Assembly: GCA_026018925.1 (NCBI GenBank)
Contig: JAKSZU010000018.1
Coordinates: 33,017,807 to 33,081,806 of the forward strand
Reading direction: 5' to 3'
Length of the DNA stretch: 64,000 bases
From: Tupaia tana
Lineage: Eukaryota; Chordata; Mammalia; Scandentia; Tupaiidae
In this document: positions 34,893 to 46,135 of the stretch, piece by piece
How the letters are laid out: every line of letters starts with the position of its first letter
How positions within the stretch are numbered: the first letter of the stretch is position 1
Notes under the pieces: generated by a model
Database searches by the model: none
What the model was told of the DNA's origin: nothing
What the model saw: only the letters and a program-made list of their open reading frames with translations
Translations under genes and position numbers: made by a program

Positions 34893-35098
34893 AGGGACCA
34901 GCAGTGGCGTAATGGCTATGTCGCTGGACTCCCATGTAGCCAACAGCGGTTCAAGTCCCATGGAGGAGAAGGGATTGTGGCGTGGCCATTCCCCCCAGGT
35001 GATGATTTCTCGCTTTCTGTCTCTCTGTCTCTCTCTGTCTTTCTGGCGAGCATACATGCCCTATAGCAAAAACCTCTCAAAAAAAAAAAAAAGAAAGA
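34893..35098 (+). mobile_element. Long-form tRNA-SINE with an internal deletion
   Basis: The head runs to GGTTCAAGTCCC and joins directly to ATGGAGGAGAAGGG, losing about 80 bp including the TTAAAACTCAC segment and the CCCAAGATCCC body. AAAAAAAGTATCTCTA flanks it on both sides (about 34877-34892 and 35099-35114). Confidence 0.9.
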
Positions 35099-35114
35099 AA
35101 AAAAGTATCTCTAA

Positions 35115-35340
35115 TGGGAAAGTTGGAGAGAAGTAGGATAGAGGGTTATTATTTTTCCTCTTATAATCCTCTCAAACAATATGATTATTTCTAAAATGTG
35201 AATACTTTTGTGATTTAAAAAAATTATTGGAAAAAAGTATAGATAACACAGTATACACATTCTTTCTTCATTTTAAAGTTACTCTCAGGGCATCAATGAT
35301 AAAGTTCAATGCTCTGCAAGGTTGACTAACATGAGAAGGT
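35115..35340. other. Unassigned non-coding sequence
   Basis: Nothing recognised. Confidence 0.4.
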
Positions 35341-35478
35341 TCTTGGTGCATCCATAGACCTCCCTAAGCAGGCCAGGTATGCACCTGCCCACAATCCAGG
35401 GCTGGCTCAGGCTAGGGGCGGATCACAAGACCCTGCTGGGAGTACTGTTTCTCTCACTCATGGGAGAAATAAAGAAAC

Positions 35479-35522
<44 letters not shown>

Positions 35523-35529
35523 AATAAAA
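35341..35529 (+). mobile_element. Type II SINE, 5' truncated, with an (AAAT)n tail
   Basis: GCACCTGCCCACAATCCAGG, GGCTGGCTCAGGCTAGGGGCGGATC, AAGACCCTGCTGGGAG and CTCACTCATGGGAGAAATAAAG, then a regular AAAT repeat at 35481-35529. Confidence 0.75.
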
Positions 35530-35532
35530 ACA

Positions 35533-35812
35533 GGGGCTAGTAGGGAGCACAGAGATTAAAGTGCTAGATCCCACATGGCCAACTTCATGGTTCAAGTCCC
35601 AGGCCCAGCAACTGGAAAATTATGCCAAGCACATGTATGTGCAAGCCCAAAATCCTAAGAAAAGACAGGAGGAGGAGGAGGAATTATGGTGTGGCCAACC
35701 CCCAGGGGGTGATTTCTTACCTTCCCTTTCTTTTTGTCTTTCTCTGTCTTTACCTCTGGCAAGTGCACATGCCTTATTGCAAAAACTAAAATAAATTAAA
35801 AAAAAAAAAAAA
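35533..35812 (+). mobile_element. Long-form tRNA-SINE
   Basis: GGGGCTAGTAGGGAGCACAG head, an enlarged (GGA)n in the body (AGGAGGAGGAGGAATT), and GCACATGCCTTATTGCAAAAAC plus an A tail. Confidence 0.86.
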
Positions 35813-36404
35813 CAAGACATCAATCAACTCTTTCATAATTATTATGATACACCTTCTATTGGCAAAAAAACTACACTGTGCCCTGTAGAAACCCTCTTCT
35901 TCTTGCCTTCCAGGGGTTTACCATCAAAGAAACACCAAGTACATGAATACAACAGCCAAATACAAGTAACCAGAAACTAAAGATGAAGCCGGAATTCCCC
36001 CCACATGAATTAGGGGCGTGATGTGGCAATGAGTGCTGAAGGGCCAGCTCAAGGAGGTATCCTGACAAAATAAGTAATAAATAGATGGGGCTGGAAGTGG
36101 GCGGGGTGGAGAAGAACGGAAAAGGGAGGAAGTTAGATAGTTTAGTGCTCTGTAAATAAAAAGACCCCCACACACCTGTGGCACTTGAACTTTATCCTAC
36201 AAACAGTAGGGATGCGTTTCATTAAAGACCTATATTGAATCAGTCAGACCAGAGTCAAATAAGAAAAAAAACTAATTTGTCAGCAAAATGAAAGATGGAT
36301 TGGAAAATTGAGAGGATGTTGAAGAAAAGGGGAAAATAAAGCAAGATAACCAGTTAAAAGAAAACCAGTTAAGAGTCTATTGCAATTTTGATGGAAAAAG
36401 GATG
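35813..36404. other. Unassigned non-coding sequence
   Basis: No gene or named repeat. Confidence 0.4.
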
Positions 36405-36625
36405 TCATCCCTCAATATCCACAGCAGGTTGGTCCTAGGAACCCCCTGCAGATACTAAAACTTACACATACTCAAGGTCCTTATAGAAAATATAAGGAGA
36501 GTCAATCATCTATATCCAGGTTCCTCATCCCAGATTCAATTGACCTGGGATGGAAAATACTGTTGTTGGTTGAATCCAACAGTATTTTATATGCAGAACC
36601 CATGGATACAAAGAACCTAATGAGT
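36405..36625. mobile_element. Tigger-like DNA transposon relic
   Basis: TCATCCCTCAATATCCACAGC, GGAACCCCCTGCAGATAC and GTTGGTTGAATCC...ATGCAGAACCCATGGATAC have the paired-end layout of Tigger-family miniature elements. Confidence 0.7.
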
Positions 36626-36939
36626 TCTTTTTTTTAAGAACCTAATGGATTTTGAGATTGCCTAACTAAAGCAGAGGCAGTAGGAATGAGAAGGAGAAGT
36701 CATATTTTAAAACTGCTGATTGATGAAACACTTAGTCACTGAAGATGGAAGGTGAGAAAGGAGGATGACCCCAAGATTTCCAGACAGGACTCAATATTGA
36801 CTTGGGTAAGGGCAGAAAATATTCATTGACGGTGGAGTCTGACCAAGTTTGACTCAAGATAGTAGAGTATGAAAGAACATAACCAACTTATCTCAGTAGA
36901 GCATAGAAGTTTCTCTCTGTATGAAGCGGAACACAGATT

Positions 36940-37090
36940 CAAGAGCCAGATAGCCTGTGTTCAAACCCCTACTCTACCTGCCACTAGCTCATTATCTAAC
37001 CTCCCTGTCTCCAGTTCTTCATCTAGAAAATGGAGATAATAAAAGGACTTAGTTCACAGTGTTAATGTGGAATTAAATGAGATTAAAGGC
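36940..37090 (+). mobile_element. MIR relic, sense
   Basis: CAGATAGCCTGTGTTCAAACC, CTACCTGCCACTAGCTC and TTCATCTAGAAAATGGAGATAATA are the MIR core in the expected order. Confidence 0.85.
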
Positions 37091-37109
37091 GTGTTTGTAA
37101 GGGTTTTAT

Positions 37110-37250
37110 CAGTGCTTGCTATTTGTATTCACCTATGTAATGATACATTATCTCCATTTTATCAAATAAGAAGCTGAAGCTCAGAGAAACCCTTTTTCTC
37201 ACACAGATTAAGGCAAAAACTATCTGTTTTCAAATACAATGCAATTTACA
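37110..37250 (-). mobile_element. MIR relic, antisense
   Basis: ATTATCTCCATTTTATCAAATAAG followed by GAAGCTCAGAGAAACCC is the MIR core on the opposite strand to its neighbour. Confidence 0.75.
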
Positions 37251-37581
37251 TAGTGTTAGGCTGCTTCCTGAGCTGCTGATTCAATTACCCACCATAAGGC
37301 ACATGGCAGAACAAAAAACTAGGAAGTGCCAGCATCCTTGATCCACTAAGCCACTCCTCCAGATGAACCTACTTCTTCCAGACAGCTTATGATGTGGGAA
37401 AAGTCACATCTTTACTGTTTAATCCACCGTTAAATAGGAATTCTGTTCACTGTAGTCATATTTTCAAACGCATGTACTGAGCCAAGGCAAAATCACTTTT
37501 AGGCAAATCTATTCTAATGTGATACTGTCCACGAGGCTACTGGGCCAGCCTATAAATCACGTTTTAAGGTTTTAAAATTCT

Positions 37582-37798
37582 AGGAACCAGAGAATGGTGC
37601 AATGATCATACAACTGGACCTACATGGGAGGGTCCCAGTTCACATTCAGGGGCCTATTTATATATGCCAGGCACATTTGCACACGTGCCCATGATCCATC
37701 CTGGCTAGAACTAGGGGTGGATTGTGGCATTAAGTCACTCTCTTTCTCTACCTCTTTCTCTCTGGAGAAATGAATGAATAAACTTGAAAAAAAAAAGT
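37582..37798 (+). mobile_element. Type II SINE
   Basis: GGAACCAGAGAATGGTGCAATG head, CATGATCCATCCTGGCTAGAAC, GGGGTGGATTGTGGC and TCTGGAGAAATGAATGAATAAAC. The middle shares CACATTTGCACACGTGCCC with the long form. Confidence 0.68.
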
Positions 37799-38999
37799 AA
37801 TAAAAAACTTTAAAATTTGAGGAAAAAATCTTATGTAATGTTCTTCATAATAACTCAAGAGTGCTGTCATGGGAGACACGATACAAACTCACACCTTTTT
37901 CTGAGACACCTAGAAGTGTCATGTATAACCTTTTTTTTAATGTTATCTCCATATAATTCATGTTTCAAGATGACAGATTATGCCACACAACTGGTGTCTA
38001 AAAAAAAGGATTAAATTATACCAAACATCTGAAAATAAGTACAACTTTTACCTCAGAGTTCTCAGACTGTCCTCAAACTAAGTAAGTGCGTACATCTAAC
38101 TGAGGAGAAAAATCCTCCTTCATTGAGGAATGGGTAATTCTCTAATTTTCCACGCTGGGATCTTCTCAAAGACCCCCAACCTGGTAGGTAGCTCTGTATA
38201 AGTCTACCTTCAGAAAAGTCAGCCAAGCCACGTCAGAGATGTTGATTCTAAAGAAGTGTAGGTTAGATTTGAAAATTAAGTAAATAAATGGACTGAAAAA
38301 GGAGCACCCTCTAGGGTTTGAGGTCTTAAGTTTCTGTCAACTGGCTTACAGGGCTGAGAGTGAAGTCCCCTATGTCTTCAAATCTCTCATGAAGACAGAC
38401 TCTCCTTTGCTTTAACTCCCTTTCTTCCTGACTCCTTCCTTCCTTCCCCTGCTCCAATGCTCCTTTTTTCCCTTCTGTCCAGCATATTTCATCAGGAGCC
38501 AAAAACGTCAAACATTTCCATGGGTAAAAAGAAATCTGCTAGCTATTTTTTATTTTTTTTTAATGCCTGCTGTTATTATGAGAGGTGACAATGTAATCTG
38601 CCTCCGGCACCTCTCTCTCCATCCATGCCAGGCAGGTCATTCTCTTTTTATCAGAAAGGAGAGTGGGTCATCACATTTTAGCACATGTTGACACCACTGC
38701 TAATAAAAGCAAGATAAGAAGTTACTGCCCTTAAGGTGCCTTCACCTCGACTTTGCCTAAAAGATACTGTACAGTTCCTACATGGGAGTTAAAACTAGAA
38801 AGTGACTTGATAGCACAATGGCTTAACCACACAGATCTTCCCTAAGTAACAGTATATTTATAAAACCGGGTGGGAGGAGGTTACTCGTCTCTCCTCTGAG
38901 TTAGCAACAATAGAGTAGGACATTGTCAAATACGTAACAGGCTTGAACGAGACAATTCCATCTTAAATCCGAGTCTGAACATGATAGTTGCAAACTTAG
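37799..38999. other. Repeat-poor non-coding sequence
   Basis: No gene recognised; largely single-copy in appearance. Confidence 0.4.
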
Positions 39000-39180
39000 C
39001 TACTGATCAATGGTTTTCAAACTTTTCAGATTCGGAACTAATAATTAAAAGAAACTTTTCTTACTAAAAGTTTAAGCAAATAAAACACAAAAACAGAAAC
39101 TGAGCTATTCTCAGGACTCCGCCTCCAGCAGCAGGCCCCTGGCATATCCAGGACACAGTATGAAAAAAAAAAAGCACTGC
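39000..39180. mobile_element. hAT-like DNA transposon relic
   Basis: Starts CAATGGTTTTCAAACTTTTC, and its far end reads AGGACACAGTATGAAAAAAAA..CACTGC, roughly complementary. Fits the eroded terminal repeats of a nonautonomous hAT element. Confidence 0.5.
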
Positions 39181-39359
39181 ACTAAACCATTTGAGGAGTT
39201 AAAACTTGAGATTTTGTTGCTGTTTCTTTCTTCTGTCTTGTTTCTTCTTGCCTTTATAACCGTATTATTGAACACGCCTCTAGATCACCTCTCACAGTTA
39301 AATCCCAACTCAAATGCCAAATTTCTTCACAGGTAATCTAAGTAATATTATAAAGCAAG

Positions 39360-40090
39360 ATCCATTTTATAATATACCTTCACAAAAATTCATACACCTT
39401 TCCAGAATGTAATTTGGCAATATGCATTATCAGCCATAAAAAAAATTCTATCTTTAGGGCCAGCAGGTGGCATGATGGTTACAGTGATGGAATCCCACAG
39501 GGCCAACTATGGTTTGAGACCAGGACCCAGTGGCTTGAAAAATCATGCTAGGCATGTGTACATGCCCAAAAACCTGAGAGGAGAATGGAGGGACTGCAGC
39601 ATGGCCATGTTCCCTGGGAAGAAGTGATTTTTTTCACTTTCTCTCTCTCTGTCTCTGTCACTCAGGAACGTGTATGTGCCATAAGGCAAAAACTTAAAAA
39701 AAAAAAATCTGTCTTTTCACCCAATTGCTATATTTCTAGAACTTATTAAGAGAAAATAATGTTCATGTGGCTGTTTAAACATACTGATTCATCACAGCAT
39801 TGTTTAACAAAATAAATGAAACAAGCTAAATGGTCAATAATAGGGAACTGCTTAAATCAATTACTACATCCATATGATGGGTCTACCATGGTTTAAAATG
39901 TACATGCTCCTACTATAATAAAAAATGCAAAAGAAATTATGACAATTTTATACATTATAATCTCAAAAATATAAAGAGAAATGGATGAATAGATAAATTA
40001 CACAATTTACCTACTTACTGAATTGGAATACTCAAATCTATCTTCTTTGGCAAGAGACATATCACATGTTGGATTGTAAAAAAATCAACA
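39360..40090 (+). mobile_element. LINE-1 3' relic, interrupted by a SINE
   Basis: CCAGAATGTAATTTGGCAATATG before the SINE and CACAGCATTGTTTAACAAAATAAATG, GGTCAATAATAGGGAACTGC after it belong to the ORF2 3' region of old L1s. Confidence 0.7.
39457..39706 (+). mobile_element. Long-form tRNA-SINE
   Basis: GGGCCAGCAGGTGGCATGATGG head through GTGCCATAAGGCAAAAAC and an A tail, inserted in the L1 relic. Confidence 0.88.
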
Positions 40091-40101
40091 TAAACATTTA
40101 T

Positions 40102-40318
40102 CCAGGCCAGTTACAGTAGCATAGTGATAATGCAGCACTCCGCAATGCTGAAGCCATATGGAGAGATCCCAAGTTCATGTCCCAAGGTCTCCCTGCATCA
40201 TGGGGTGTCAGTGATCTTGGCTGGCTGAGGCCAGGGGAGGATTATGGCTAAAGGTGCCTGTCTTTCTCACTCTCTCTCTGTCTTATGGAAGAAATACATT
40301 TTAAAAAAAGAAAGAAAG
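40102..40318 (+). mobile_element. Type II SINE
   Basis: GGCCAGTTACAGTAGCATAGTG head, CCCAAGTTCATGTCCC at the box B position, TTGGCTGGCTGAGGCCAGGGGAGGATT in the middle and TGTCTTATGGAAGAAATAC at the end. Confidence 0.78.
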
Positions 40319-40599
40319 TTTTTTAAAAGTCTATTTGAAGCTAACTTACTTTCTGACACTATATCCTGGTATTACTATAATTCTGGAAAATTAATCTATG
40401 TTAATATTTCTATTTTTGAATGTTTTCACACTTCTTTTAATACGATGTTGGGTATTAGAGCTGGGTCTAAGGGGAAAAGTTCCCTCCTAATAATAATGAA
40501 GTCTTGTGACTGAAAAGCTCTTACAATGGCTTATTCTGTCACTTGATTATATTTAAACACCATAAGAAATCTGTTCCTAAATATTTCTATAGATTATGT

Positions 40600-40735
40600 C
40601 ATAATGGGAACAAAACTGAGTGCCTGTTTTGTGCCAGGTACCATGCCAGAAATTGAAGACAGGAGACAAATAAAAGCATAGTTCTTACCTTCTATGAGCT
40701 CAGGGTCTAGACAAGTAAATGGCCAAACAGAGATA
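40600..40735 (+). mobile_element. LINE-2 relic
   Basis: CTGAGTGCCTGTTTTGTGCCAGG, ACCATGCCAGAAATTGAAGAC and TTCTATGAGCTCAGGGTC match the L2 3' region. L2-like sequence may continue to about 41080. Confidence 0.75.
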
Positions 40736-41377
40736 TTATGGGAAAAGCTAAGGAAGTGCATACAACACTGTGGATGGCAAAATCAAAGACCATCAGAAAA
40801 GGTGGAATTTGGGCAAATTGTTGAAAAAAAAAAATACTATTTTCTAGGTGCCACAGTGTGGAGAGAGAAAGGCATGTGTAAAACCTCAAAGACGTGTGTA
40901 TGTTCAGGGGACATTACTTCCTCAAAGCAGGAATAAAAACTGTGAAGTTATTATGGGGGTCAGAGGGTGGGGGCAGGGTCGTCCCCAGACAATAAATGAG
41001 ACTGAAATGATAGGAACCTCATATGGTAAGCCCAGGAGTCTGAATTTTAACATGTAGCCAGTGGCAAATCTCTGAAAAATTGTACACAGCAGAGTGACAT
41101 ATTCACTTTACATGTTTAAGGATGGCAAGGAGACCTTGATGGAAGGGAAACCACAGGCCAAGAGCCTAGGGAAATAAAAAGGGCCTGAACACAACGGTAG
41201 TGTGAAGATGAAGAGATGAAAGAAGAAAAGACATTTAAAAAAAAGGCCAAAAGTTGGTGATCAACTGGATGAGATGCAGGAGGGAAAAGTATGGCCCCAG
41301 TTTTATCTGAAAGATCTCCCCCCATCTTTCAAGGGCTCTTTCTTCCTCCCTTACTTCTCTACAGGAAATAACATTCT

Positions 41378-41538
41378 AGGGCTGGCAGGTGGTATGGTGA
41401 TTCAGGTGCTGGACTCCCACATGCCTGACCGTGGTTCAAGTCCTGGACCTGGCAGCTTGCTTTCTCACTTTCCCTCTCTCTCTGTCTCTCTCTAGTCAAA
41501 TTAATAATAATAATAATAAATAATTCTTTTAAAAAAGA
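41378..41538 (+). mobile_element. Short-form tRNA-SINE
   Basis: GGGCTGGCAGGTGGTATGGTG head, CCGTGGTTCAAGTCC, a CT tract, CTAGTCAAATTAATAATAATAA. Confidence 0.9.
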
Positions 41539-41659
41539 AAGAATCTTCCATTGAGAGCTATTCCCTGACTACTCAAATAACACTTTATCCCCTCAAGTGT
41601 TTTATGTTTCCTCAAAGTATTTAGAACTATCAAAAAGTAGATATTTACTTGTTTACTTA

Positions 41660-41805
41660 TTTCCTCTCTCTCCCTCCAGAATGGGAGCTCAGCAAAGGCA
41701 AGTGCTGCCTATCTGGTTCATGGTTGCATTCCAAAAGTTTAACCAGGGCACATAGTAGGAGCTCAAAAAATGTTTGCTAACTGAGTGAGTGAATGAATAA
41801 ACGGA
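41660..41805 (+). mobile_element. LINE-2 3' end relic
   Basis: AATGGGAGCTCAGCAAAGGCAAG and GGCACATAGTAGGAGCTCAAAAAATG then GAGTGAATGAATAAAC are characteristic of the L2 3' terminus. Confidence 0.82.
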
Positions 41806-41920
41806 TCAGGAGAAAGGGCAAATAACTAGGCTACTCAGATTTATACTTTCAGTGCTTGACTAAAATGTGATGCCATGAACTAAAATTAATAACATGGGAG
41901 AAAAAGAGTTGAAACACAGA

Positions 41921-42193
41921 GGCCAGCAGGTGGTGTGGTGGGTAAGGCAATGGACTCTCACATGGCCAACAGTTGTTCAAGACCCAGACCTGGTGGTTTG
42001 AAACTCACACTGGGTGTGTGTGCATTTATGCCCAAAATCCTAGGAGGAGAACGGAGAAGGGATTATAGCATGGCTATCCCCCGTGGGGGGTGATTTCTCA
42101 CTTTCCCTCTCGCTCTCTCTGGCATGCACCCTATGTCAAAGAAAAACTAAAAAAAAAAAAAAAAAAAATTAACATAAATTTTTTTTTTTTTTT
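41921..42193 (+). mobile_element. Long-form tRNA-SINE with poly(A) followed by poly(T)
   Basis: A 20-bp perfect duplication AAAAAGAGTTGAAACACAGA lies at 41901-41920 and 42194-42213. Between the SINE's A tail (about 42150-42168) and the duplication is TTAACATAAA followed by a run of 15 T, which is not part of the family. Confidence 0.93.
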
Positions 42194-42263
42194 AAAAAGA
42201 GTTGAAACACAGAAATTGTGTTGGGTTCTGGGGTATCTTTTTAACTCAAGCATTGCTTTACAA

Positions 42264-42522
42264 CTTTTTTTTTTAAACTATAAGGCACACTCACCAGAAA
42301 GAGACACAGAAAGCGAAAGGGAGACAGAGGGAAAGTGAGAAATCACCCTCAGGAGGAGGGCCATGCCACAATTCCTTCTCCAATTCTCCCCTCAGGATTT
42401 TGGACATGCACACATACACATGTGCCCAGGTGATTTCCAAGATACTGGGTCTGGGACTCAAATTGTGTAGCTGGTCAGCCCTGTGGGATCCAGTGCTTTA
42501 ACCGTGCCACTTGTTGGCCTGC
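42264..42522 (-). mobile_element. Long-form tRNA-SINE, antisense
   Basis: Poly(T), AACTATAAGGCACACTCACC, ATTCCTTCTCCAATTCTCCCC and GCCACTTGTTGGCC. Confidence 0.87.
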
Positions 42523-42639
42523 TTTATGATGATTTAATGAATCTTTCCTGCTAATGTTGGATGTAAAAAACAAGGACAGAAAGGAGATCAGGCAGTGAGT
42601 ACCTCCAGAGGGTCTATGGTACTTCACAAAGGCAGTACT

Positions 42640-42800
42640 TTAAGAACAGTGTCTCCTTTCATCCTTTCATCCTTGCCACATAAATATCTCTATTTTTGCA
42701 AATGAAATTGCGACTGGGAGTGAACTCCCTAATGCAACTGGAAAATGGCAGAAGCAAAACTAAAACTCAGGACTCCTGAATCCTACCCCATACTCTACAC
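42640..42800. mobile_element. MIR relic
   Basis: TTTTTGCAAATGAAATTGCGAC, AAGCAAAACTAAAACTCAGGAC and CTGAATCCTACCCCATACTC follow the MIR order. Confidence 0.65.
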
Positions 42801-44699
42801 GCTAGAAGTAAAACCAAGTTTAGTTCCCAGAACCTTTCGTATACTTAAAAGAATATCATGAGGCTTTCTCTTACCCTTCTCCATTTCAGAATACTTTTCA
42901 ATTCATAGCTTCAAATTTACAAGAAAAAAATAGCTTTCACCGTCATATTTTCCTATATCTAAGAAATCTATTGCATAGGTTATAAAGACCTCTAAAGCTC
43001 CTAAGACTTGATCACAGTCAACTAAACTCCCTGTGTTTAAACTTCACCATAAAATAAGTCTTAAATGAGATGATAATAATATAGTCCATCAATATCCATT
43101 TGTTGTTTATTTAAAATATTAATTTGTAATAAACTGACCTCTCCACCCCTTTGCAACATTACACAAGGACCAAAGTAAATATTTCATCCTGTGAGCTCCC
43201 CCAGGCACCACTGGGCTAGCATCTAGTCCCTTAAACCAATAGCTGATAGAATATGCGAGATGAGTCCAAGAGTTTAACTGGCAGAGCTGCTGCGCTCTAA
43301 ATGGTGCTATTTGAAACTTGGACCACAGGAGACAACAGTTCACTTTTCTCACCGTGGCAACAGATTCAACCTCTTGGCCCTGTGGAAGTCATCTGAATAC
43401 ATTCAGCCAAAAGAAAAATAAAAAGAGAAAAAGAAAGAAAGACAGGAAAGAGGGGAAAACTTCTACTTCCTGATTGAAGACATATTCAGCACTCTGATTC
43501 TTTATGCACATTTGATCATTCTGTTGACAGCCTTGGAAGTTAAGTAATATGGACTGTTGCACAGAGGTTTCAAATCTTGATGGAAACCAATGGCAGGCTC
43601 CTTTTGACAGTCAAATAATGACAAGCACGTTGCAGGCCAATGCCCGTCATTCACCAACATCTCCAACCTGCTCCAACTGCTGCGCAGCGACTAAGTGGAG
43701 GGTCAGAGGTTAAGCTCCAAGAAGCCAGCAATGAAGGGCAACTGTCATGCACCACTGCCTATTGTGAAGCAGCAAGGAGTGGCTGTCTCCTCCAGAACAT
43801 GCAAAACGTTCTCATTCTGTCCAGGCAGAGACACATCAGAAGGTCCTAAATGAGACCATTGCCAATTCATGAAGCGCCCAACTGACAGCATGCCATTCAA
43901 GCTGTCTCAAATTTGACTTTTTTTTCCTATTTCAAATCACAAATGCATGCAAAGTATACAGTTAAGCATAACTCTTCAGCCATGGTTTTAGGCATGCTAT
44001 GCCTTTAGACACATACGTAGGCTCAAACACATAGTCTCATATCCTAAAAAAAAGGAAGAAAGAAAATGCAAAATGAAGGCATTCTTCTTTATGGAGTTCC
44101 TAATAAAGTATATAATTCAAAATGGCACAGGAAAATCCAGATATCAGTTTTCTAGGCAAATTTATAATGTCTAGGGGAAAAAAACCTTTAAAAGGCTCAT
44201 TCCATCATAGTATTATCCTATTACTGTGAAAGCTAAGAATATAACTACATATATACCAAATTTTGTATAATGAAAATAATGTCATTTTAAGTACAGAGTA
44301 ATCCATCAACACATTTTATAATTTTTTTAGCCTGTTTATAAAATTATATTCTGAAAATGACTCAGTCTGGCATGTGACACAAATGCATCCTTATACAATT
44401 CTAAGTTTGAGCTCTTATTGCTTTTTATGTAGTGATGATCCCACACAAATGAATGAACAATAACATACAATCTGCAAAGAGATTTTTTTCTTTATTAAGT
44501 AAAAAGAAATGTCTCGTCTCATTTAGAAGGCATATGATTGTCACTAAAGTAACTAGCTAGGATCAAGAATTAAGTTGGACAGGTCTTCTTATACCCCTTT
44601 CATCAACAATAGGATTTCTATCTACAAGTACCAGTCCCAAGTGGCCCTCAACAGAGACAGCCTTTAGTGGTATGAACTTGAAAATGAACCTTACATAGG
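42801..44699. other. Repeat-poor non-coding sequence
   Basis: About 1.9 kb without a repeat I can name and without a gene. 43480-43900 has balanced composition and may be a conserved element, but this cannot be judged from one genome. Confidence 0.45.
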
Positions 44700-45012
44700 T
44701 TGAGTATCCCTTATCTAAAGTGCTTGAGACGAGAAGTATTTTTTATTTCAGGTTTTAGAATATGCACATATACATAATGAGATATCCTGGGAATAAGACC
44801 CCAGTCTAAACACAAAATTCATTTATGTTTCTTATACACATAGCCTGAAGGTAATTTTAGACATTAATTTTTGTATCGCAGCATTTTGACTGCAACCTGT
44901 CACGTAAGGTCAGGTATGGAATTTTCCACATGTGCTATTATAACAGGACTCATACAGTTCCAGATTTTGAAGCACTTTGAATTTTGATTTTTAAATTAGG
45001 GATGCTCTACCT
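44700..45012. mobile_element. Tigger-like DNA transposon, near complete
   Basis: The two ends are inverted repeats: GGTTGAGTATCCCTTATCTAAA at 44698 and, complemented, AGGTAGAGCATCCCTAATTTA at the far end. The interior includes ATACATAATGAGATATCCTGG and CACATAGCCTGAAGGTAATTTT. This is a widespread eutherian miniature element. Confidence 0.82.
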
Positions 45013-45056
45013 TTATAAAGGTGTTGCTCTATACCAAATACAGCACTAGAACGACT

Positions 45057-45255
45057 CTTTTTTTCCTTAAGAATTATTTTATTTAACATTATTTATTTAC
45101 TCATGTATTTATTTATTTATTTTAATTTGACCAGAGAGGGACAAAGTGAGAGAGAGAGAGCACGCAAGCGAACAAGCCATCAGGTCTAGGACTCGAACCG
45201 CAGTCGACCATGTGGGAGAACAGCGTCCTTAACCACCATGCCATCTGCCAGTCCC
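45057..45255 (-). mobile_element. Short-form tRNA-SINE, antisense
   Basis: TTTATTTATTTTAATTTGACC, GGACTCGAACCGCAGTCGACC and GCCATCTGCCAGTCCC. It abuts another antisense SINE. Confidence 0.9.
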
Positions 45256-45257
45256 TC

Positions 45258-45497
45258 TTATTTTTTTATTAATTTTTTTTTAGAGCAATGGAGACAGAGA
45301 GACAGAAAGCAAGATCATCACCCCCTGGGGGAAATGACCACACTGCAATCCCTTCTCCTCCATTCTCCTTTCGGGATTTTGGGCACACAGGCACAAGCGC
45401 CCAGCATGAGTTTCAAGTCGCCAGGTCCAGGACTTGAACTGTGGTCGACTTCATGGGAGTTCAGTGCCTTTATCAGTATGCCACCTGCTGGTCCCTA
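45258..45497 (-). mobile_element. Long-form tRNA-SINE, antisense
   Basis: The 3' part is shortened (no CCTATAG end is visible; it starts at TTTTTTTAGAGCAATGGAGAC). The head GCCACCTGCTGGTCCC is intact. Flanking ACTCTTT occurs near 45053 and 45504. Confidence 0.87.
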
Positions 45498-45805
45498 GAG
45501 TCACTCTTTATACCCTGATTACAATCACCTTCCCTTACTTAAGTAAGCCTGAGGAAAAGAAATAACCTGTCATCTACAATGAACAAAGTCAAGACCCCCC
45601 CACTATTTAAGCTTGTACACATTTAGATCAACTAAATACTCTATGCTCTAGCAACGAGAACATAGCTTATTTCTAATATACAGCTACAGATAACCAAGTA
45701 AGTGACTTTAAGTAATGCATGACCATTTATCAACCTTCCACTATTAGATCAAACCATAAATTATAGTACATAAACCCAGATCACTATATGTGCAATTTTG
45801 AGATA

Positions 45806-45809
<4 letters not shown>

Positions 45810-45850
<41 letters not shown>
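45810..45850. repeat. (TG)n microsatellite
   Basis: About 20 uninterrupted TG units, directly upstream of a SINE. Confidence 0.95.
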
Positions 45851-45851
<1 letters not shown>

Positions 45852-45861
45852 CCTATCCTAC

Positions 45862-46135
45862 AGGCCAGCCCCATGGAACATAACACAGCAGTTAAGTCCT
45901 GTGCATTGAGCCAGATCCCACATGACTGATCACAGTTCAAATCCCAGCCCTGGTGGCTTGAAAAACACAATGAGCACATGCCCTAAATCTTGCAAAATGG
46001 AGAAATGGTGGAAAAAAGGTCATACTATGACCACACCCCAATGGGAGGTATTCTTTCTCTCCCTCCCTCTGTCTCTCTCTTTCTCTTTCCTGGGAAGCAG
46101 ACACACTCTACAATGAACAAGAAAGAAAAAAAGAA
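45862..46135 (+). mobile_element. Variant C-like tRNA-SINE
   Basis: GGCCAGCCCCATGGAACATAAC head, box B region CACAGTTCAAATCCC, TTTCCTGGGAAGCAGACACAC and TCTACAATGAACAAG before the A-rich tail. Confidence 0.75.

Noticed and set aside
44700-45012. A long hairpin RNA gene, because the two ends are inverted repeats
   Set aside because: The inverted ends are the terminal repeats of a widespread Tigger-like DNA transposon relic.
45810-45850. Z-DNA-forming regulatory element
   Set aside because: A simple (TG)n repeat next to a SINE; nothing else indicates regulation.
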